Notes: a model not told the origin generated them from the letters alone. DNA of 64,000 nucleotides from DATEPR01 sp036273855 (GCA_036273855.1 DASUGU010000024.1:131928-195927); one strand, 5' to 3'; numbered from the stretch's first letter, positions 1 through 8,987 are shown. Numbers and translations: made by a program.

Positions 1-1079
1 CCCGCGTCACCCCCGCCGTGCAAGCACTGGCCGACGCGGGCGAGATCACCTGGCTCGCCCGCCCCTACGCCGACGGCGACCTGGCCGACGCCTGGTACGT
101 CCTGACCTGCACCAGCGACCCCACCGTCAACGAGCACGTGGCCGGGGATGCCGAGCGGGCCAGGGTGTTCTGCGTCCGCGCGGACGCCGGTGCGTTGGGC
201 ACCGCGGTCACGCCCGCCGTGGGCGAACACGACGGCCTGCTGGTCGGGGTGTTGGCCGGCGGTCAGCCGAGGCGTTCGGCCGCCGTGCGGGACGGTCTGT
301 TGGACTCGCTGCGCGAGGGCAAGGTCGCCGACCAGGCGACGAAACAAGCCGGCGTCGCGCTGGTCGGCGGCGGGCCCGGCGATCCGGAATTGATCACCGT
401 GCGCGGCAGGCGCCTGCTGGCCAGGGCTGATGTCGTGGTCGTCGACCGGTTGGCGCCGCGCGAACTGCTCGACGAACTGCCGCCACACGTCACCGTCGTG
501 GACGCCGCCAAGATCCCCTACGGCCGCGCGGCCAGCCAGGACGTGATCAACAACACGCTGATCGAACACGCGAAGGCCGGCCGATTCGTGGTGCGCCTCA
601 AGGGCGGCGACCCGTACGTGTTCGGCAGGGGGTTCGAGGAGGTGCTCGCGTGCGCGGACGCCGGTGTGCCGGTCACCATGGTGCCCGGCGTGACCAGCGC
701 GTTCGCCGTGCCGGCCGCGGCGGATGTCCCGGTGACGCACCGGGGTGTGGCCCACGAAGTGGTCGTGGTGTCCGGACACGTCGCGCCGGACGATCCCCGG
801 TCACTCGTCGACTGGCCAGCGCTGGCCAGGCTGCGCGGCACGTTGGTGCTGCTGATGGCGGTGGAGCGGATCCGGTCGTTCGCCGACGTGCTCCTGGCCG
901 GCGGTCGGCCACCGGACACGCCTGCTGCCGTCGTCGCGGACGGGACCATGCGCACGCAGCGGGCTATCAGGTCCACTTTGGACAAGGTGGCCGACGACGT
1001 GGTGACCGAAGGCATCCGGCCACCGGCGATCGTGGTGATCGGTCCGGTGGCCGGGTTGCCCACGGGCGTGGCCCGTTAG
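1..1079 (+). CDS. cysG: Sirohaem synthase / uroporphyrinogen-III C-methyltransferase, 5' end missing
   Basis: The reading frame is open to the left window edge (the codons before position 18 read RVTPAV), so the gene starts upstream. The first ~110 visible residues are the end of a precorrin-2 dehydrogenase/ferrochelatase module. The C-terminal ~240 residues are a SAM-dependent uroporphyrinogen-III methyltransferase, with VGGGPGDPELITVRG (the family's GxGxGD-type loop), the LKGGDPYVFGRG motif and VPGVTSAFAVPA. Together these domains make sirohaem from uroporphyrinogen III, the cofactor of sulfite and nitrite reductases. Known family: trifunctional CysG or the actinobacterial two-domain variant. 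Which dehydrogenase residues are present cannot be judged because the N-terminus lies outside the window. Confidence 0.93.
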   Translation, partial: RVTPAVQALADAGEITWLARPYADGDLADAWYVLTCTSDPTVNEHVAGDAERARVFCVRADAGALGTAVTPAVGEHDGLLVGVLAGGQPRRSAAVRDGLLDSLREGKVADQATKQAGVALVGGGPGDPELITVRGRRLLARADVVVVDRLAPRELLDELPPHVTVVDAAKIPYGRAASQDVINNTLIEHAKAGRFVVRLKGGDPYVFGRGFEEVLACADAGVPVTMVPGVTSAFAVPAAADVPVTHRGVAHEVVVVSGHVAPDDPRSLVDWPALARLRGTLVLLMAVERIRSFADVLLAGGRPPDTPAAVVADGTMRTQRAIRSTLDKVADDVVTEGIRPPAIVVIGPVAGLPTGVAR

Positions 1080-1101
1080 CCGTCAGGAAGCCCGCTGGCC
1101 G

Positions 1102-2466
1102 TCAGGAAGACCGGCGCGGACGCCGCGGACGGTGTTCCGGCCGGTGGTCGGACGAACGGTGGTCCGGCCTCGGGCGGCGGTTGTTGTAGCCGGCACCGGG
1201 CGCGTGGTGCGGGCGCGGCGGGCGGCGGCGCGGTTCCTCCTCGACCACCGGCTCGCCGGTGGGCCGACGCGCACCGGTGATGCGGCTCAGTTCCGCGTCA
1301 CCCGGACGGACCTGTGTACTGGCCGGCCGGACACCGGCCCGAGCGGTCAGACCGAGGACGGCCCGGCGCTGGCTGTGGGTGACCAGGGTCACCACGGTGC
1401 CGGTCTCGCCGGCCCGCGCGGTGCGGCCGGCGCGGTGCAGGTAGTCCTTGGAGTCGGCCGGCGGGTCGACGTGCACCACGAGGCTCACACCGTCCACGTG
1501 GATGCCACGGGCCGCCACGTCCGTGGCGACCAGCACCGGCGTACGGCCGTCGCGGAAGTCGCCCAGGATGCGGGTACGCGCGCTCTGCGCCTTGCCGCCG
1601 TGCAACGCCCCGGCCCGCACACCGACCGACCGCAGCCGTTCGGCCAGCCGGTCGACGTGGTGCTTGGTGCGGACGAACATGATCGTCCGACCCTCGCGGG
1701 AGGCCACCTCGGCCAGGATGCTCGGCTTGTCCTGCGCCGACACGACGAGCAGGTGGTGCTCCATGGTGGCGATGCTGGCCACCGCGGGCGCGACCGAGTG
1801 CGTCACCGGATCGTGTAGATACTGGCGGACCAGGCTGTCCACGTCCCGGTCCAGCGTGGCGGAGAACAGCAGCCGCTGGCCGTGCTGGTCGATCAGGTCG
1901 AGGATCTCCCGCACCTGCGGCAGGAAGCCCATGTCGGCCATCTGGTCGGCCTCGTCCAGCGCGGTGATGGCGATGTCGTCCAGGTGGCAGGTGCCCTGCC
2001 GGACGTGGTCGGACAGCCGACCGGGCGTAGCGATGAGCAGGTCGACTCCACGCCGCAGGGCGTCCACCTGACGGGTGAACGAGGCGCCGCCGACCACGAT
2101 CCGGCACCACAGGCCGAGCGCGCGGGCGTAGGGCGTCAGGGCGTCGGCGATCTGGGCGGCCAGCTCACGGGTGGGCACCAGCACCAGGGCCCGCGGCCGC
2201 TTGGGCCGGGCGCTGCCGGACTCGGCGAGCCGGGCCAGCATCGGCAGGCCGAAGGCCAGCGTCTTGCCGGAACCGGTGGCGGCGCGGCCGAGCACGTCCC
2301 GCCCGGCGAGGGCGTCGGGCAGGGTGGCCGCCTGGATGGCGAACGGATGGGTCAGACCGGCACGGGACAGCTCCCGCAGCAGCGGTTCGGGCAGGCCGAG
2401 CTCGGCGAACGAGGGAAGCGAGTCGGTGTCGGTGACAGGGGCGGGACTGGACAGGGCGATGGACAA
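1102..2466 (-). CDS. DEAD-box ATP-dependent RNA helicase
   Basis: A 454-residue RecA-like helicase that unwinds RNA duplexes using ATP. Visible motifs in order: Q motif with FAELGLPEPLL and FAIQAATLP, motif I ATGSGKT (about residues 63-69), motif Ia PTRELAAQ, motif II as DEAD, motif III SAT, motif IV/V region VATDVAARGIHV and motif VI HRAGRTARAG. The C-terminal tail is Arg/Pro-rich (RRRPPRPHHAP), typical of RNA-binding tails in actinobacterial RhlE/CsdA-like helicases. The frame is open much further upstream, but a TTG at 2466 preceded by GGAGG with a 10-nt spacer is the natural start and leaves the divergent MarR gene free. The cellular substrate (ribosome assembly or mRNA decay) cannot be assigned. 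Confidence 0.9.
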   Translation of the reverse strand: MSIALSSPAPVTDTDSLPSFAELGLPEPLLRELSRAGLTHPFAIQAATLPDALAGRDVLGRAATGSGKTLAFGLPMLARLAESGSARPKRPRALVLVPTRELAAQIADALTPYARALGLWCRIVVGGASFTRQVDALRRGVDLLIATPGRLSDHVRQGTCHLDDIAITALDEADQMADMGFLPQVREILDLIDQHGQRLLFSATLDRDVDSLVRQYLHDPVTHSVAPAVASIATMEHHLLVVSAQDKPSILAEVASREGRTIMFVRTKHHVDRLAERLRSVGVRAGALHGGKAQSARTRILGDFRDGRTPVLVATDVAARGIHVDGVSLVVHVDPPADSKDYLHRAGRTARAGETGTVVTLVTHSQRRAVLGLTARAGVRPASTQVRPGDAELSRITGARRPTGEPVVEEEPRRRPPRPHHAPGAGYNNRRPRPDHRSSDHRPEHRPRRPRRSS

Positions 2467-2883
2467 CGTGTGCGGACCTCCGGAAGTGGCACGTCTCGGG
2501 GAGGCCCCGCGGTTGTCGCGGTGCTGATCACAAGGACGGGCCGGCGCGGGAACGCGCCATGGGGAATTGGCTTCGGCACCGGCGCCAGCGGAGCGGTAGA
2601 CGGGCTGCTGGCCAGTCTCGGTGCCGCGACCCAGTGTAGCGGACCGCCGGTCACAGCGGTCGCAGGCCGTGTCTACGGCAGGTTCGACCGAGTTTCCGCA
2701 TGCCCCGGGTGGACGCGCCTGGTGACGGTCGGTGGCGAAACGGCCTCGTTGTTCTTCAGCAGTCTGGCGGATGGTGGATGCCTCGTTGGTGGAGAAAGCT
2801 GTGACGCTTGTTGGTTCCGACACAGGTTTTCTGTCCCGTTTCTGTCCCGTGCGGCGCTGTGCCGTGGGAGGAGAGGTCTCGCA

Positions 2884-3363
2884 ATGGCGGTGGACACTGA
2901 CGAGGTCCGTGTCACCAGCACCGATCGGATCACGACCGAGGACACGGCTCTGTGGTCCCAACTCGTCGCCGTGCACGCCCGCGTGGGTGGATCGGTGGAG
3001 CGGACCCTGCAACGCAGGTTCGGCATCGGCACGTCCGAGTTACAGGCATTGATCGCACTCGCGCAGTCGCCCGACGGTGAGCTGCGGATGCAGGAGCTCA
3101 ACGACGTGACGTTCCTGAACCAGAGCTCGGTGAGCCGGCTGGTCGCCCGGCTGGAAAGGGCGGGACTGGCCGAACGCCGGTCGTGTGAGCAGGACCGCCG
3201 CGGCGTGTACACCGGCATCACGGACACGGGTGCCAGGGTGCTGCGTGCCGCGATGCCGGTGTACGAGGGCTCGCTCCGGGAGAGCTTCGACCAACTCGCG
3301 GTCGACCCGAAACTACGTACCCTGGTGCACCGGCTGCGCCGGGTCGAGGTGACCGGAAACTAG
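2884..3363 (+). CDS. MarR-family transcriptional regulator
   Basis: A 159-residue winged-helix dimer of the MarR type. The core has the recognition region LNDVTFLNQSSVSRLVARLERAGLAER in the usual place, followed by the wing with an acidic/basic DR pair (EQDRRGVYTGITDTG). Helices at both ends would form the dimer interface. The ATG at 2884 follows a strong ribosome-binding site (GGGAGGAGAGG). The same frame is open for 1 kb upstream, but that part has no family similarity and overlaps the divergent helicase gene. MarR proteins repress stress, efflux or catabolic genes in response to small phenolic or oxidant ligands. No obvious target is adjacent apart from the divergent helicase, about 420 bp away. 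Confidence 0.88.
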   Translation: MAVDTDEVRVTSTDRITTEDTALWSQLVAVHARVGGSVERTLQRRFGIGTSELQALIALAQSPDGELRMQELNDVTFLNQSSVSRLVARLERAGLAERRSCEQDRRGVYTGITDTGARVLRAAMPVYEGSLRESFDQLAVDPKLRTLVHRLRRVEVTGN

Positions 3364-3375
3364 CCGGGCACCCAT

Positions 3376-3415
3376 CTGCTCGCCGGGGTCAGGCCAACCC
3401 GGCCTCGGCGAGCAG
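3376..3415. terminator. Hairpin between convergent marR and RIO genes
   Basis: A perfect 10-bp inverted repeat (CTGCTCGCCG at 3376-3385 and CGGCGAGCAG at 3406-3415) encloses a 20-nt loop that contains the stop codon of the leftward gene. It is placed to act on both converging transcripts. No U-tract follows, which is usual in actinobacteria. Termination function is inferred from position and symmetry only. Confidence 0.45.
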
Positions 3416-4297
3416 CATCGCCGTCACCGCGTCGGGGTCCACGACGTCATCGGGCAGTCCCCGTGCCGCGAACCAACCGGTGATGTTCCGCACGTCCCTG
3501 GCCAGGAAGTCCGGTCCGGACGGGTTGGCCGCCAGGTCGACCACCTGCGGCAGGTCGATCAGCGTCGGCTCGCCGTCGTGGATCAGCACGTTGTAGGCGG
3601 ACAGGTCGCCGTGGGCGTAGCCGACGAGCGCCAGCGACGCCATCACCTCCAGCATCCGCTGCCACAGGTGGCGCAGCTCATCGTCGTCCGGCCGCAACTC
3701 GGCCAGCCGCGGCGCGGCCTCGCCGTCGTCGCCGACGAACTCGATCAGCAGTTCGGTGCCGTCGCGCTGCACCGGGTAGGGCACCGGGACGCCGGCCGAC
3801 CACAGCGTGCCCAGCGCCGCGAACTCGGCGACGGCCCACTGTTCGGCGAGCAGGTTGCGGCCGAACGACGACCGGCTGGCCATCGCCCGGTTCTCCCTGG
3901 ACCGCCGCATCCGGCGGCCTTCGAGGTACTGCGCGTCGCGGTGGAACAGCCGGTGGTCCGCGGTGCGGTAGCGCTTGGCGGCCACCACGCAGGACGGGCC
4001 TGCCGTGCCGATCGCCCGGCGCAGCAGGTGGACGTCGGCCTCCTTGCCGGTCTTCAGCACGCCCAGTTCGGTGTCCTCGGCGGCCAGGTCGATGATCACC
4101 CACTCGGGCCGGGGCGTCGGGCCGTGCTCGGCCCTGCCCCAGGTGGACCAGCGGTCGCCGTGGGGTGGAATGTCGGCGTCGCTGGCCTGGTCCTCGCACA
4201 GGTCGGCCAACTGGGCCCGCTGGTGCTCGGTGAGCCGGCCGCGACGCCGGCGGTTGGTCTTCTGGAAGGTGTCGAGATCGTCGTCGAACTCACGCAC
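3389..4297 (-). CDS. RIO-type serine/threonine protein kinase
   Basis: A 302-residue atypical kinase of the RIO1 group. Visible landmarks: the ATP-contact loop GKEADVH (84-90), the nucleotide lysine in AAKRYR (K108), the catalytic loop HGDLSAYNVL (229-238) with catalytic Asp and Asn, and the metal-binding LIDLP (246-250), a RIO variant of DFG. A basic/acidic N-terminal extension (1-65) precedes the fold. RIO kinases in archaea and eukaryotes act in small-subunit ribosome maturation; bacterial roles are poorly known. It lies next to a convergent MarR gene, and a possible 20-codon leader ORF lies 55 bp upstream on the same strand. The ATG is preceded by GAGGAG. Confidence 0.9.
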   Translation of the reverse strand: MREFDDDLDTFQKTNRRRRGRLTEHQRAQLADLCEDQASDADIPPHGDRWSTWGRAEHGPTPRPEWVIIDLAAEDTELGVLKTGKEADVHLLRRAIGTAGPSCVVAAKRYRTADHRLFHRDAQYLEGRRMRRSRENRAMASRSSFGRNLLAEQWAVAEFAALGTLWSAGVPVPYPVQRDGTELLIEFVGDDGEAAPRLAELRPDDDELRHLWQRMLEVMASLALVGYAHGDLSAYNVLIHDGEPTLIDLPQVVDLAANPSGPDFLARDVRNITGWFAARGLPDDVVDPDAVTAMLLAEAGLA

Positions 4298-4352
4298 GGG
4301 TGGGGGCTCCTCAAAGCGGGATGAACCGCCCCACCGGATAGGTGCGGGAGCG

Positions 4353-4415
4353 CTACCTGGCGGCCGGGGCGGGCGGACGGGTGCGAACCACGTCCACGAC
4401 AGTGGCTATGCGCAC
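4353..4415 (-). CDS. Possible 20-codon leader peptide upstream of the RIO kinase
   Basis: A GTG at 4415 is preceded by GAGGAGG at a good spacing, one of the strongest Shine-Dalgarno sequences in this region. It opens a reading frame MRIATVVDVVRTRPPAPAAR that ends at a TAG at 4353-4355. The stop lies 55 bp before the RIO kinase start on the same strand. The peptide has no cysteine or amino-acid run that would suggest a specific attenuator; the Pro/Ala/Arg-rich end could stall ribosomes. It is too short for conservation to be judged from one sequence, and the good ribosome-binding site is the only positive evidence. Confidence 0.4.
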   Translation of the reverse strand: MRIATVVDVVRTRPPAPAAR

Positions 4416-4501
4416 AACGCACCTCCTCTACCCCGGCTCGACCGGCGCTCCGATCGAGATCGTGCGAAGCATGCGGCACCCCGGCCGGCGTCGCAACCGA
4501 T

Positions 4502-5230
4502 TTAATCGGCGACCAGCTCCAGGGCCGCCGGACCGGTCCGGCGCAGTGTCAGCCCGGCCCGCGCGGCCACCCGGACCAGCCCGGTCACCGTGCCCGGCTC
4601 GCGCGGCGCCACCGCCAGCGCCCTGGCCAGCAGGCCCTTGTGCGCCTTGTTCAGATGGCTGACCGCCAAGCCCTGGTCGGTAACCACCCGCACGGTCACC
4701 GCGCCCGGCAACCTGGCCAGCGTGGCATAGGTGCCCGAGCGCAGGTCCACCACCAGGTCGGCGACCTCGCCGAGCACCGGCTCCAGCGCCGGCCGCCACA
4801 CCGCGCCCAGCGGTCCGACACCGGGCAGCAGGCTGCCGCCGGAACACCGGTAGGCCGGGATCGGGTCGGTCGCCCGCACCACGCCGAACAGGGCGGACGC
4901 GACCGCCAGCCGCCCGCCGGCCCGACGCCGCTCCGCCGTGGTCAGCGAACCGGCGTCCAACGCGTCGTAGAGCACACCGGTGTAGCGGTGCAGCGCGGGC
5001 ATGGTGGGGGAGTCGAACAGCACGGCGTTGCGGTCGATCTCCGCGTCCTGCCGGTCGGACAGGCCCAGCGCGGCCCGGCTGGCCGGTACGTCACCGGCCA
5101 GTTCGACCAGTGCGGCGGTCAGCTTGCGGCGCACCGGGTTCAGGTCGGGGAAGGACAGCCGGTCCAGGTCCAGCGGTGACCCGACGCCGCCGCCTGCCTT
5201 CGTCTCCGACGGTGGCAGCAGGATCAGCAC
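4502..5230 (-). CDS. yaaA: YaaA-family peroxide stress protein
   Basis: A 242-residue protein of the YaaA/DUF328 family. It begins with the signature (V)LILLPPSETK and carries the conserved SALFGVVRATDPIPAYR segment and the C-terminal SHLNKAHKG block. In E. coli YaaA lowers intracellular free iron and limits Fenton damage during hydrogen peroxide stress, and it has a DNA-binding helix-hairpin-helix-like fold. The GTG at 5230 is chosen because the family motif begins at residue 2; the upstream open frame (to 5365) reads into the divergent proS leader. Length matches the family (about 240-260 residues). Confidence 0.88.
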   Translation of the reverse strand: MLILLPPSETKAGGGVGSPLDLDRLSFPDLNPVRRKLTAALVELAGDVPASRAALGLSDRQDAEIDRNAVLFDSPTMPALHRYTGVLYDALDAGSLTTAERRRAGGRLAVASALFGVVRATDPIPAYRCSGGSLLPGVGPLGAVWRPALEPVLGEVADLVVDLRSGTYATLARLPGAVTVRVVTDQGLAVSHLNKAHKGLLARALAVAPREPGTVTGLVRVAARAGLTLRRTGPAALELVAD

Positions 5231-5330
5231 AGGTGCCGAGGGTAGCGGCGGCCAACCCGGATGCGTTCCGGCACGCCGGGTGACTACGCTTTGCGGACCG
5301 CCACCAGCATTCCGCGAGGAGCGACAAGTC

Positions 5331-7082
5331 GTGATCACCAGGATGTCGTCGCTGTTCCTGCGCACCCTGCGCGAGGACCCAGCCGACGCCGAAGTACCCA
5401 GCCACCGCCTGCTCGTCCGCGCCGGTTACGTCCGGCGTGTCGCACCGGGCGTGTTCTCCTGGCTGCCGCTCGGCATCCGCGTGCTCCGCAGGGTGGAACA
5501 GGTGGTGCGCGAGGAGATGGAGCGGATGGGCGCGCAGGAGATCCAACTGCCCGCGCTGCTGCCCCGCGAACCGTACGAGGCCACCAATCGCTGGACCGAG
5601 TACGGCCCCAACATCTTCCGGCTCAAGGACCGCAAGGGCGCCGACTACCTGCTCGGCCCCACCCACGAGGAGCTGTTCGCGCTCACCGTGAAGGGCGAAT
5701 ACACCTCGTACAAGGACTTTCCGGTCACGCTGTTCCAGATCCAGACGAAGTACCGGGACGAGCAGCGCCCCCGGGCCGGCATCATGCGCGGCCGCGAGTT
5801 CCTGATGAAGGACTCCTACTCGTTCGACCTGGACGACGAGGGCCTGGAGCGGTCGTACCAGGCGCACCGCGACACCTACGTGCGGATCTTCGACCGGCTC
5901 GGCCTGAAGTACGTCATCGTGTTCGCGATGTCCGGTGCCATGGGCGGTTCCGCGTCCGAGGAGTTCCTCGCCGAGTCGGAGGTCGGTGAGGACACGTACG
6001 TGCGCAGCACCGAATCGGGTTTCGCGGCCAACGTGGAGGCCGTCGTCACGCCCGCGCCGCCCGAGCAGTCGATCGACGACAAGCCCGACGCGCAGGTGCA
6101 CCACACGCCCGGCACGCCGACCATCCAGACGCTGGTCGACTTCCTCAACGAGCGCACCGAGCTCGGCCGCACGTTCACCGCCGCGGACACACTGAAGAAC
6201 GTGCTGCTCAAGGTCCGCCAGCCGGGCCAGACCGAGTGGACACTGCTCGGCGTCGGCGTCCCAGGTGACCGCGAGGTCGACATGAAGCGCCTGGAGGCGG
6301 CACTCGACCCGGCGGAGGTCGCGCTGCTCGAGGAGGCCGACTTCGCCGCGAACTCGTTCCTGGTCAAGGGATACATCGGTCCGGGCGCGCTCGCCGCGAA
6401 CGGTGTGCGGTACGTCGTGGACCCCAGGGTGGTGCGCGGCACCGCGTGGGTGACCGGTGCCGACAAGGCCGACCACCACGTGGTGGATCTGGTGTGCGGC
6501 AGGGACTTCACGCCGGACGGCACGATCGAGGCGGCCGAGGTGCGCGAGGGTGACCCGTCGCCGGACGGCCAGGGCACGCTGGAGGCGGCGCGCGGCATCG
6601 AGATCGGCCACGTCTTCCAGTTGGGCCGCAAGTACACCGACGCGTTCGGGGTGGACGCGCTCGGGCCGGACGGCAAGCCGATCCGCGTCACCATGGGCTC
6701 CTACGGCGTCGGTGTGTCCCGTCTGGTCGCGGTGATCGCCGAGCAGAGCCACGACGACGCCGGTCTGGTGTGGCCGAGGGTCGCCTCGCCCGCCGACGTG
6801 CACGTGGTGATCGCCGGCAAGGACGACGCGGTCCGCGAGGGCGCCGAGCGGCTGTCCGCCGAACTGGACGCGGCCGGGCTGTCCGTGCTGCTGGACGACC
6901 GCACGTCCACGCCGGGCGTGAAGTTCGCGGACGCCGAACTGATCGGCGTGCCCACCATCCTGGTGGTCGGGCGGGGCCTGGCCAACGGCGTGGTCGAGGT
7001 CAAGGACCGGGCCACCAACGAGCGCACCGAGGTGCCGGTGGCCGAGGCCGTCGACCACCTGGTGCGGCTCGTCCGGAGCTGA
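5331..7082 (+). CDS. proS: Prolyl-tRNA synthetase
   Basis: A 583-residue class II aminoacyl-tRNA synthetase that charges tRNA-Pro. It is the bacterial-type ProS with an editing (INS) domain between motifs 2 and 3. Landmarks: the N-terminus ITRMSSLFLRTLRED, the motif 1 region, motif 2 around YRDEQRPRAGIMRGREFLMKD, the insertion domain from about residue 240 to 400, motif 3 GSYGVGVSRLVAVIAEQ, and an HGTP anticodon-binding domain at the C-terminus. The GTG at 5331 is chosen because VITRMS matches the usual family start and GAGGAG lies 10 bp upstream. It is divergent from yaaA with a 100-bp shared upstream region, and its stop is one base from the convergent HAD gene. Confidence 0.97.
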   Translation: MITRMSSLFLRTLREDPADAEVPSHRLLVRAGYVRRVAPGVFSWLPLGIRVLRRVEQVVREEMERMGAQEIQLPALLPREPYEATNRWTEYGPNIFRLKDRKGADYLLGPTHEELFALTVKGEYTSYKDFPVTLFQIQTKYRDEQRPRAGIMRGREFLMKDSYSFDLDDEGLERSYQAHRDTYVRIFDRLGLKYVIVFAMSGAMGGSASEEFLAESEVGEDTYVRSTESGFAANVEAVVTPAPPEQSIDDKPDAQVHHTPGTPTIQTLVDFLNERTELGRTFTAADTLKNVLLKVRQPGQTEWTLLGVGVPGDREVDMKRLEAALDPAEVALLEEADFAANSFLVKGYIGPGALAANGVRYVVDPRVVRGTAWVTGADKADHHVVDLVCGRDFTPDGTIEAAEVREGDPSPDGQGTLEAARGIEIGHVFQLGRKYTDAFGVDALGPDGKPIRVTMGSYGVGVSRLVAVIAEQSHDDAGLVWPRVASPADVHVVIAGKDDAVREGAERLSAELDAAGLSVLLDDRTSTPGVKFADAELIGVPTILVVGRGLANGVVEVKDRATNERTEVPVAEAVDHLVRLVRS

Positions 7083-7083
7083 C

Positions 7084-7782
7084 TCAGGGCAGGATCGCGG
7101 CCAGCGCCCGCTCGATGTCGCCCAGATCGGGCAGCACCTCGTGGGCGCCCGCCGCGGCCAGCGCGTCCGCCTCGAACGTGCCGGTGGCCACGGCGATCGC
7201 CCGCGCGTCGTGGGCCAGTGCGGCGTGCACGTCGTGCGGGGTGTCCCCGACCACCACCACGGCGTCGCCGGTGAACCGCGTGCCGTGCCGCCGGCCGGCG
7301 CCCGCCACCGCCTCGGCGACCAGTGCCGAGCGCTCCTCGGACACCTCGCCGTAGCCGCCGATGGCCAGATCCAGGTAGTCGTCCAGATCGAACGCGGCGA
7401 CCTTGATCGCCGCGATGCTGCGCAGGTTCCCGGTGACCAGGGTCTGCACGACGTCACCCCGGCCGGCGATCTCCCGCAGCACGTCGGCCACGCCGGGTAG
7501 CACGACACCGACGTCCGCCACGCGTTGCCGGTCCTTGTCCGCGATGCGGGTCACCGTGTCATGCAGGCGGTCGATCATCTCGTCGGTCGGGTCGACTCCC
7601 GCACCGGACAGCAGTTCCCTGGCGATCCACCGGTCGGTCCGGCCGGCGAACGCGGGCATCGTGCCGGCCTCCGTTCCGGTGAGTTCCAGGATCGCCTGGC
7701 GGTACCAGCGGCCGCCCATCCGTCGCAGGTCCAGCAGGGTCAGGTCGATGTCCCAGAGCACGAGGGTCCGCATGCGGCCCAT
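7084..7782 (-). CDS. HAD-superfamily phosphatase (phosphoglycolate phosphatase-like)
   Basis: A 232-residue haloacid dehalogenase-type hydrolase. Motif I is LWDIDLTLLD (nucleophile and acid/base aspartates), motif II LVTGN, motif III is a conserved lysine region around AAIKVAAF, and motif IV VVVGDTPHDVHAA. The helical cap between motifs I and II is of the beta-phosphoglucomutase/phosphoglycolate phosphatase type. The substrate cannot be read from the sequence. It lies five bases downstream of a membrane protein gene on the same strand, so the two may be co-transcribed. A second ATG three codons later (7773) is an equally good start. Confidence 0.82.
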   Translation of the reverse strand: MGRMRTLVLWDIDLTLLDLRRMGGRWYRQAILELTGTEAGTMPAFAGRTDRWIARELLSGAGVDPTDEMIDRLHDTVTRIADKDRQRVADVGVVLPGVADVLREIAGRGDVVQTLVTGNLRSIAAIKVAAFDLDDYLDLAIGGYGEVSEERSALVAEAVAGAGRRHGTRFTGDAVVVVGDTPHDVHAALAHDARAIAVATGTFEADALAAAGAHEVLPDLGDIERALAAILP

Positions 7783-7787
7783 TCTGC

Positions 7788-8522
7788 TCAGTCGGTCGGC
7801 CGCGCGGTCGCGATGATCCGGCGCAGTTCCGCGTCGGTCGCCGGCGCCGGATCCGCAGGCCCGCCACCGGTGTCCGCGTTGACGACCAGCACGCCGTCCT
7901 TGTCGGCCAGCCGCAGCACGAACACCAGCACCTCACCCCGGCTGGCCAGGCACCGGTCCGCGTGCTGCCGTGCGGTGGCCACCACGAGCGCGCCCTGGAT
8001 CGTCGCGCCGGAGCGGGTGGTGCGGCGCACCGGTCGGGCCTGGCCGATGGTGAGCGCGGGCGGGGTGCTGCCGGTGGTGTAGTACTGCGTCGCCGCCGCC
8101 TGCGCCACGGCCTCGGCCACCGCGGCCGGATCGGTCCTGGGTGCCGACCCGCTGCCCAACGTCCCGCGCAGCAGGCGTTCCAGCGGGGTGCCGCAGGTGT
8201 ACGCGGTGCGTTCCGCGCCCTGTGCCAGGCTCACCTGGCCGACCGTGCCGTCCTGCGGTGCGCTGAACCACAGGGTGGGCGGGATCTGGTAGGACAGCCC
8301 GCTCGCCGGGTTGCTCAGCGTCGACCAGGTCTCCGGCTGCGACACCAGCGGCGCGGCGAAACCCTGCCCGGCACCACCCGCCTGACCCCCGACGGCCTTG
8401 TCCCCACGGGTGAACACCACGGCGGCCACCGCACCGGCGGCCACCAGGAGCAGCGCGGCGATCACCACGCCACGCGGCCGCACGGACGGCCGGGCGTGCT
8501 TCGGCCGCCTGCGGTAGCTCAC
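7788..8522 (-). CDS. Single-pass membrane protein of unknown function
   Basis: A 244-residue protein with a basic N-terminus (YRRRPKHARPSVRPR), one strong transmembrane helix (GVVIAALLLVAAGAVAAVVF, about residues 18-37) and a probably extracytoplasmic domain of about 190 residues. Two cysteines in the outer domain (in YTCGTPLE and DRCLASRGE) could form a disulfide. The body resembles the soluble domains of many actinobacterial secreted lipoprotein-like proteins, but I recognise no named family. The next gene on the strand (HAD) starts five bases downstream. The start is the first ATG; the arginine stretch right after it fits a type II membrane anchor. Confidence 0.7.
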   Translation of the reverse strand: MSYRRRPKHARPSVRPRGVVIAALLLVAAGAVAAVVFTRGDKAVGGQAGGAGQGFAAPLVSQPETWSTLSNPASGLSYQIPPTLWFSAPQDGTVGQVSLAQGAERTAYTCGTPLERLLRGTLGSGSAPRTDPAAVAEAVAQAAATQYYTTGSTPPALTIGQARPVRRTTRSGATIQGALVVATARQHADRCLASRGEVLVFVLRLADKDGVLVVNADTGGGPADPAPATDAELRRIIATARPTD

Positions 8523-8576
8523 GGGACCGACAGTATCCGGCCGGCGACGGTCCGTCGCGCAGCCAAACGAGCGGTT

Positions 8577-8987
8577 TCAGCCGGTCAGCAGGCTCAACCG
8601 GACCGTCCGCACCGGGTTGTCCACGTTCGTGTCCACCAGGCAGACCGACTGCCACGTGCCCAGTGCGAGCCGCCCGCCGAGGACCGGGACCGTGGCGTAG
8701 GGCGGGAGCAGCGCGGGCAGCACGTGATCACGGCCGTGACCCGGCGAACCGTGCCGGTGCCGCCAGTCGCGGCCCTTCGGCAACAACTCCCGCAGCACGT
8801 CGAGCAGATCGTCGTCGCTGCCGGCGCCGGTCTCCAGGATGGCCAGCCCGGCGGTGGCGTGCGGCACCCAGACGTGCAACAACCCGTCCGACATCCCGGA
8901 TTCGCCCACGAACCGGGCACATCGGTCGGTAAGGTCGATCAGGATCTCGGTGCTGCCCGTGCGGATCTCGAATTCCTGGCTCTGCAT
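8577..8987 (-). CDS. YjbQ/UPF0047 family protein
   Basis: A 136-residue protein of the YjbQ (UPF0047) family. Landmarks: the VPHATAGLAILETGAGSDDDLLDVL block with its conserved histidine and glutamate, the HRHGSPGHGRDHVLPAL metal-binding histidines, and LGTWQSVCLVDTNVDNP. E. coli YjbQ has weak thiamine-phosphate synthase activity; the physiological role of the family remains unsettled. The frame could start further upstream at a GTG (9026), but an internal ATG at 8987 gives the usual family length. It is divergent from the membrane protein gene at 9055. Confidence 0.87.
   Translation of the reverse strand: MQSQEFEIRTGSTEILIDLTDRCARFVGESGMSDGLLHVWVPHATAGLAILETGAGSDDDLLDVLRELLPKGRDWRHRHGSPGHGRDHVLPALLPPYATVPVLGGRLALGTWQSVCLVDTNVDNPVRTVRLSLLTG

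Noticed and set aside
1882..3363. Long frame reaching upstream of the MarR gene
   Set aside because: The upstream part is antisense to the helicase and has no similarity; a strong ribosome-binding site marks the ATG at 2884.
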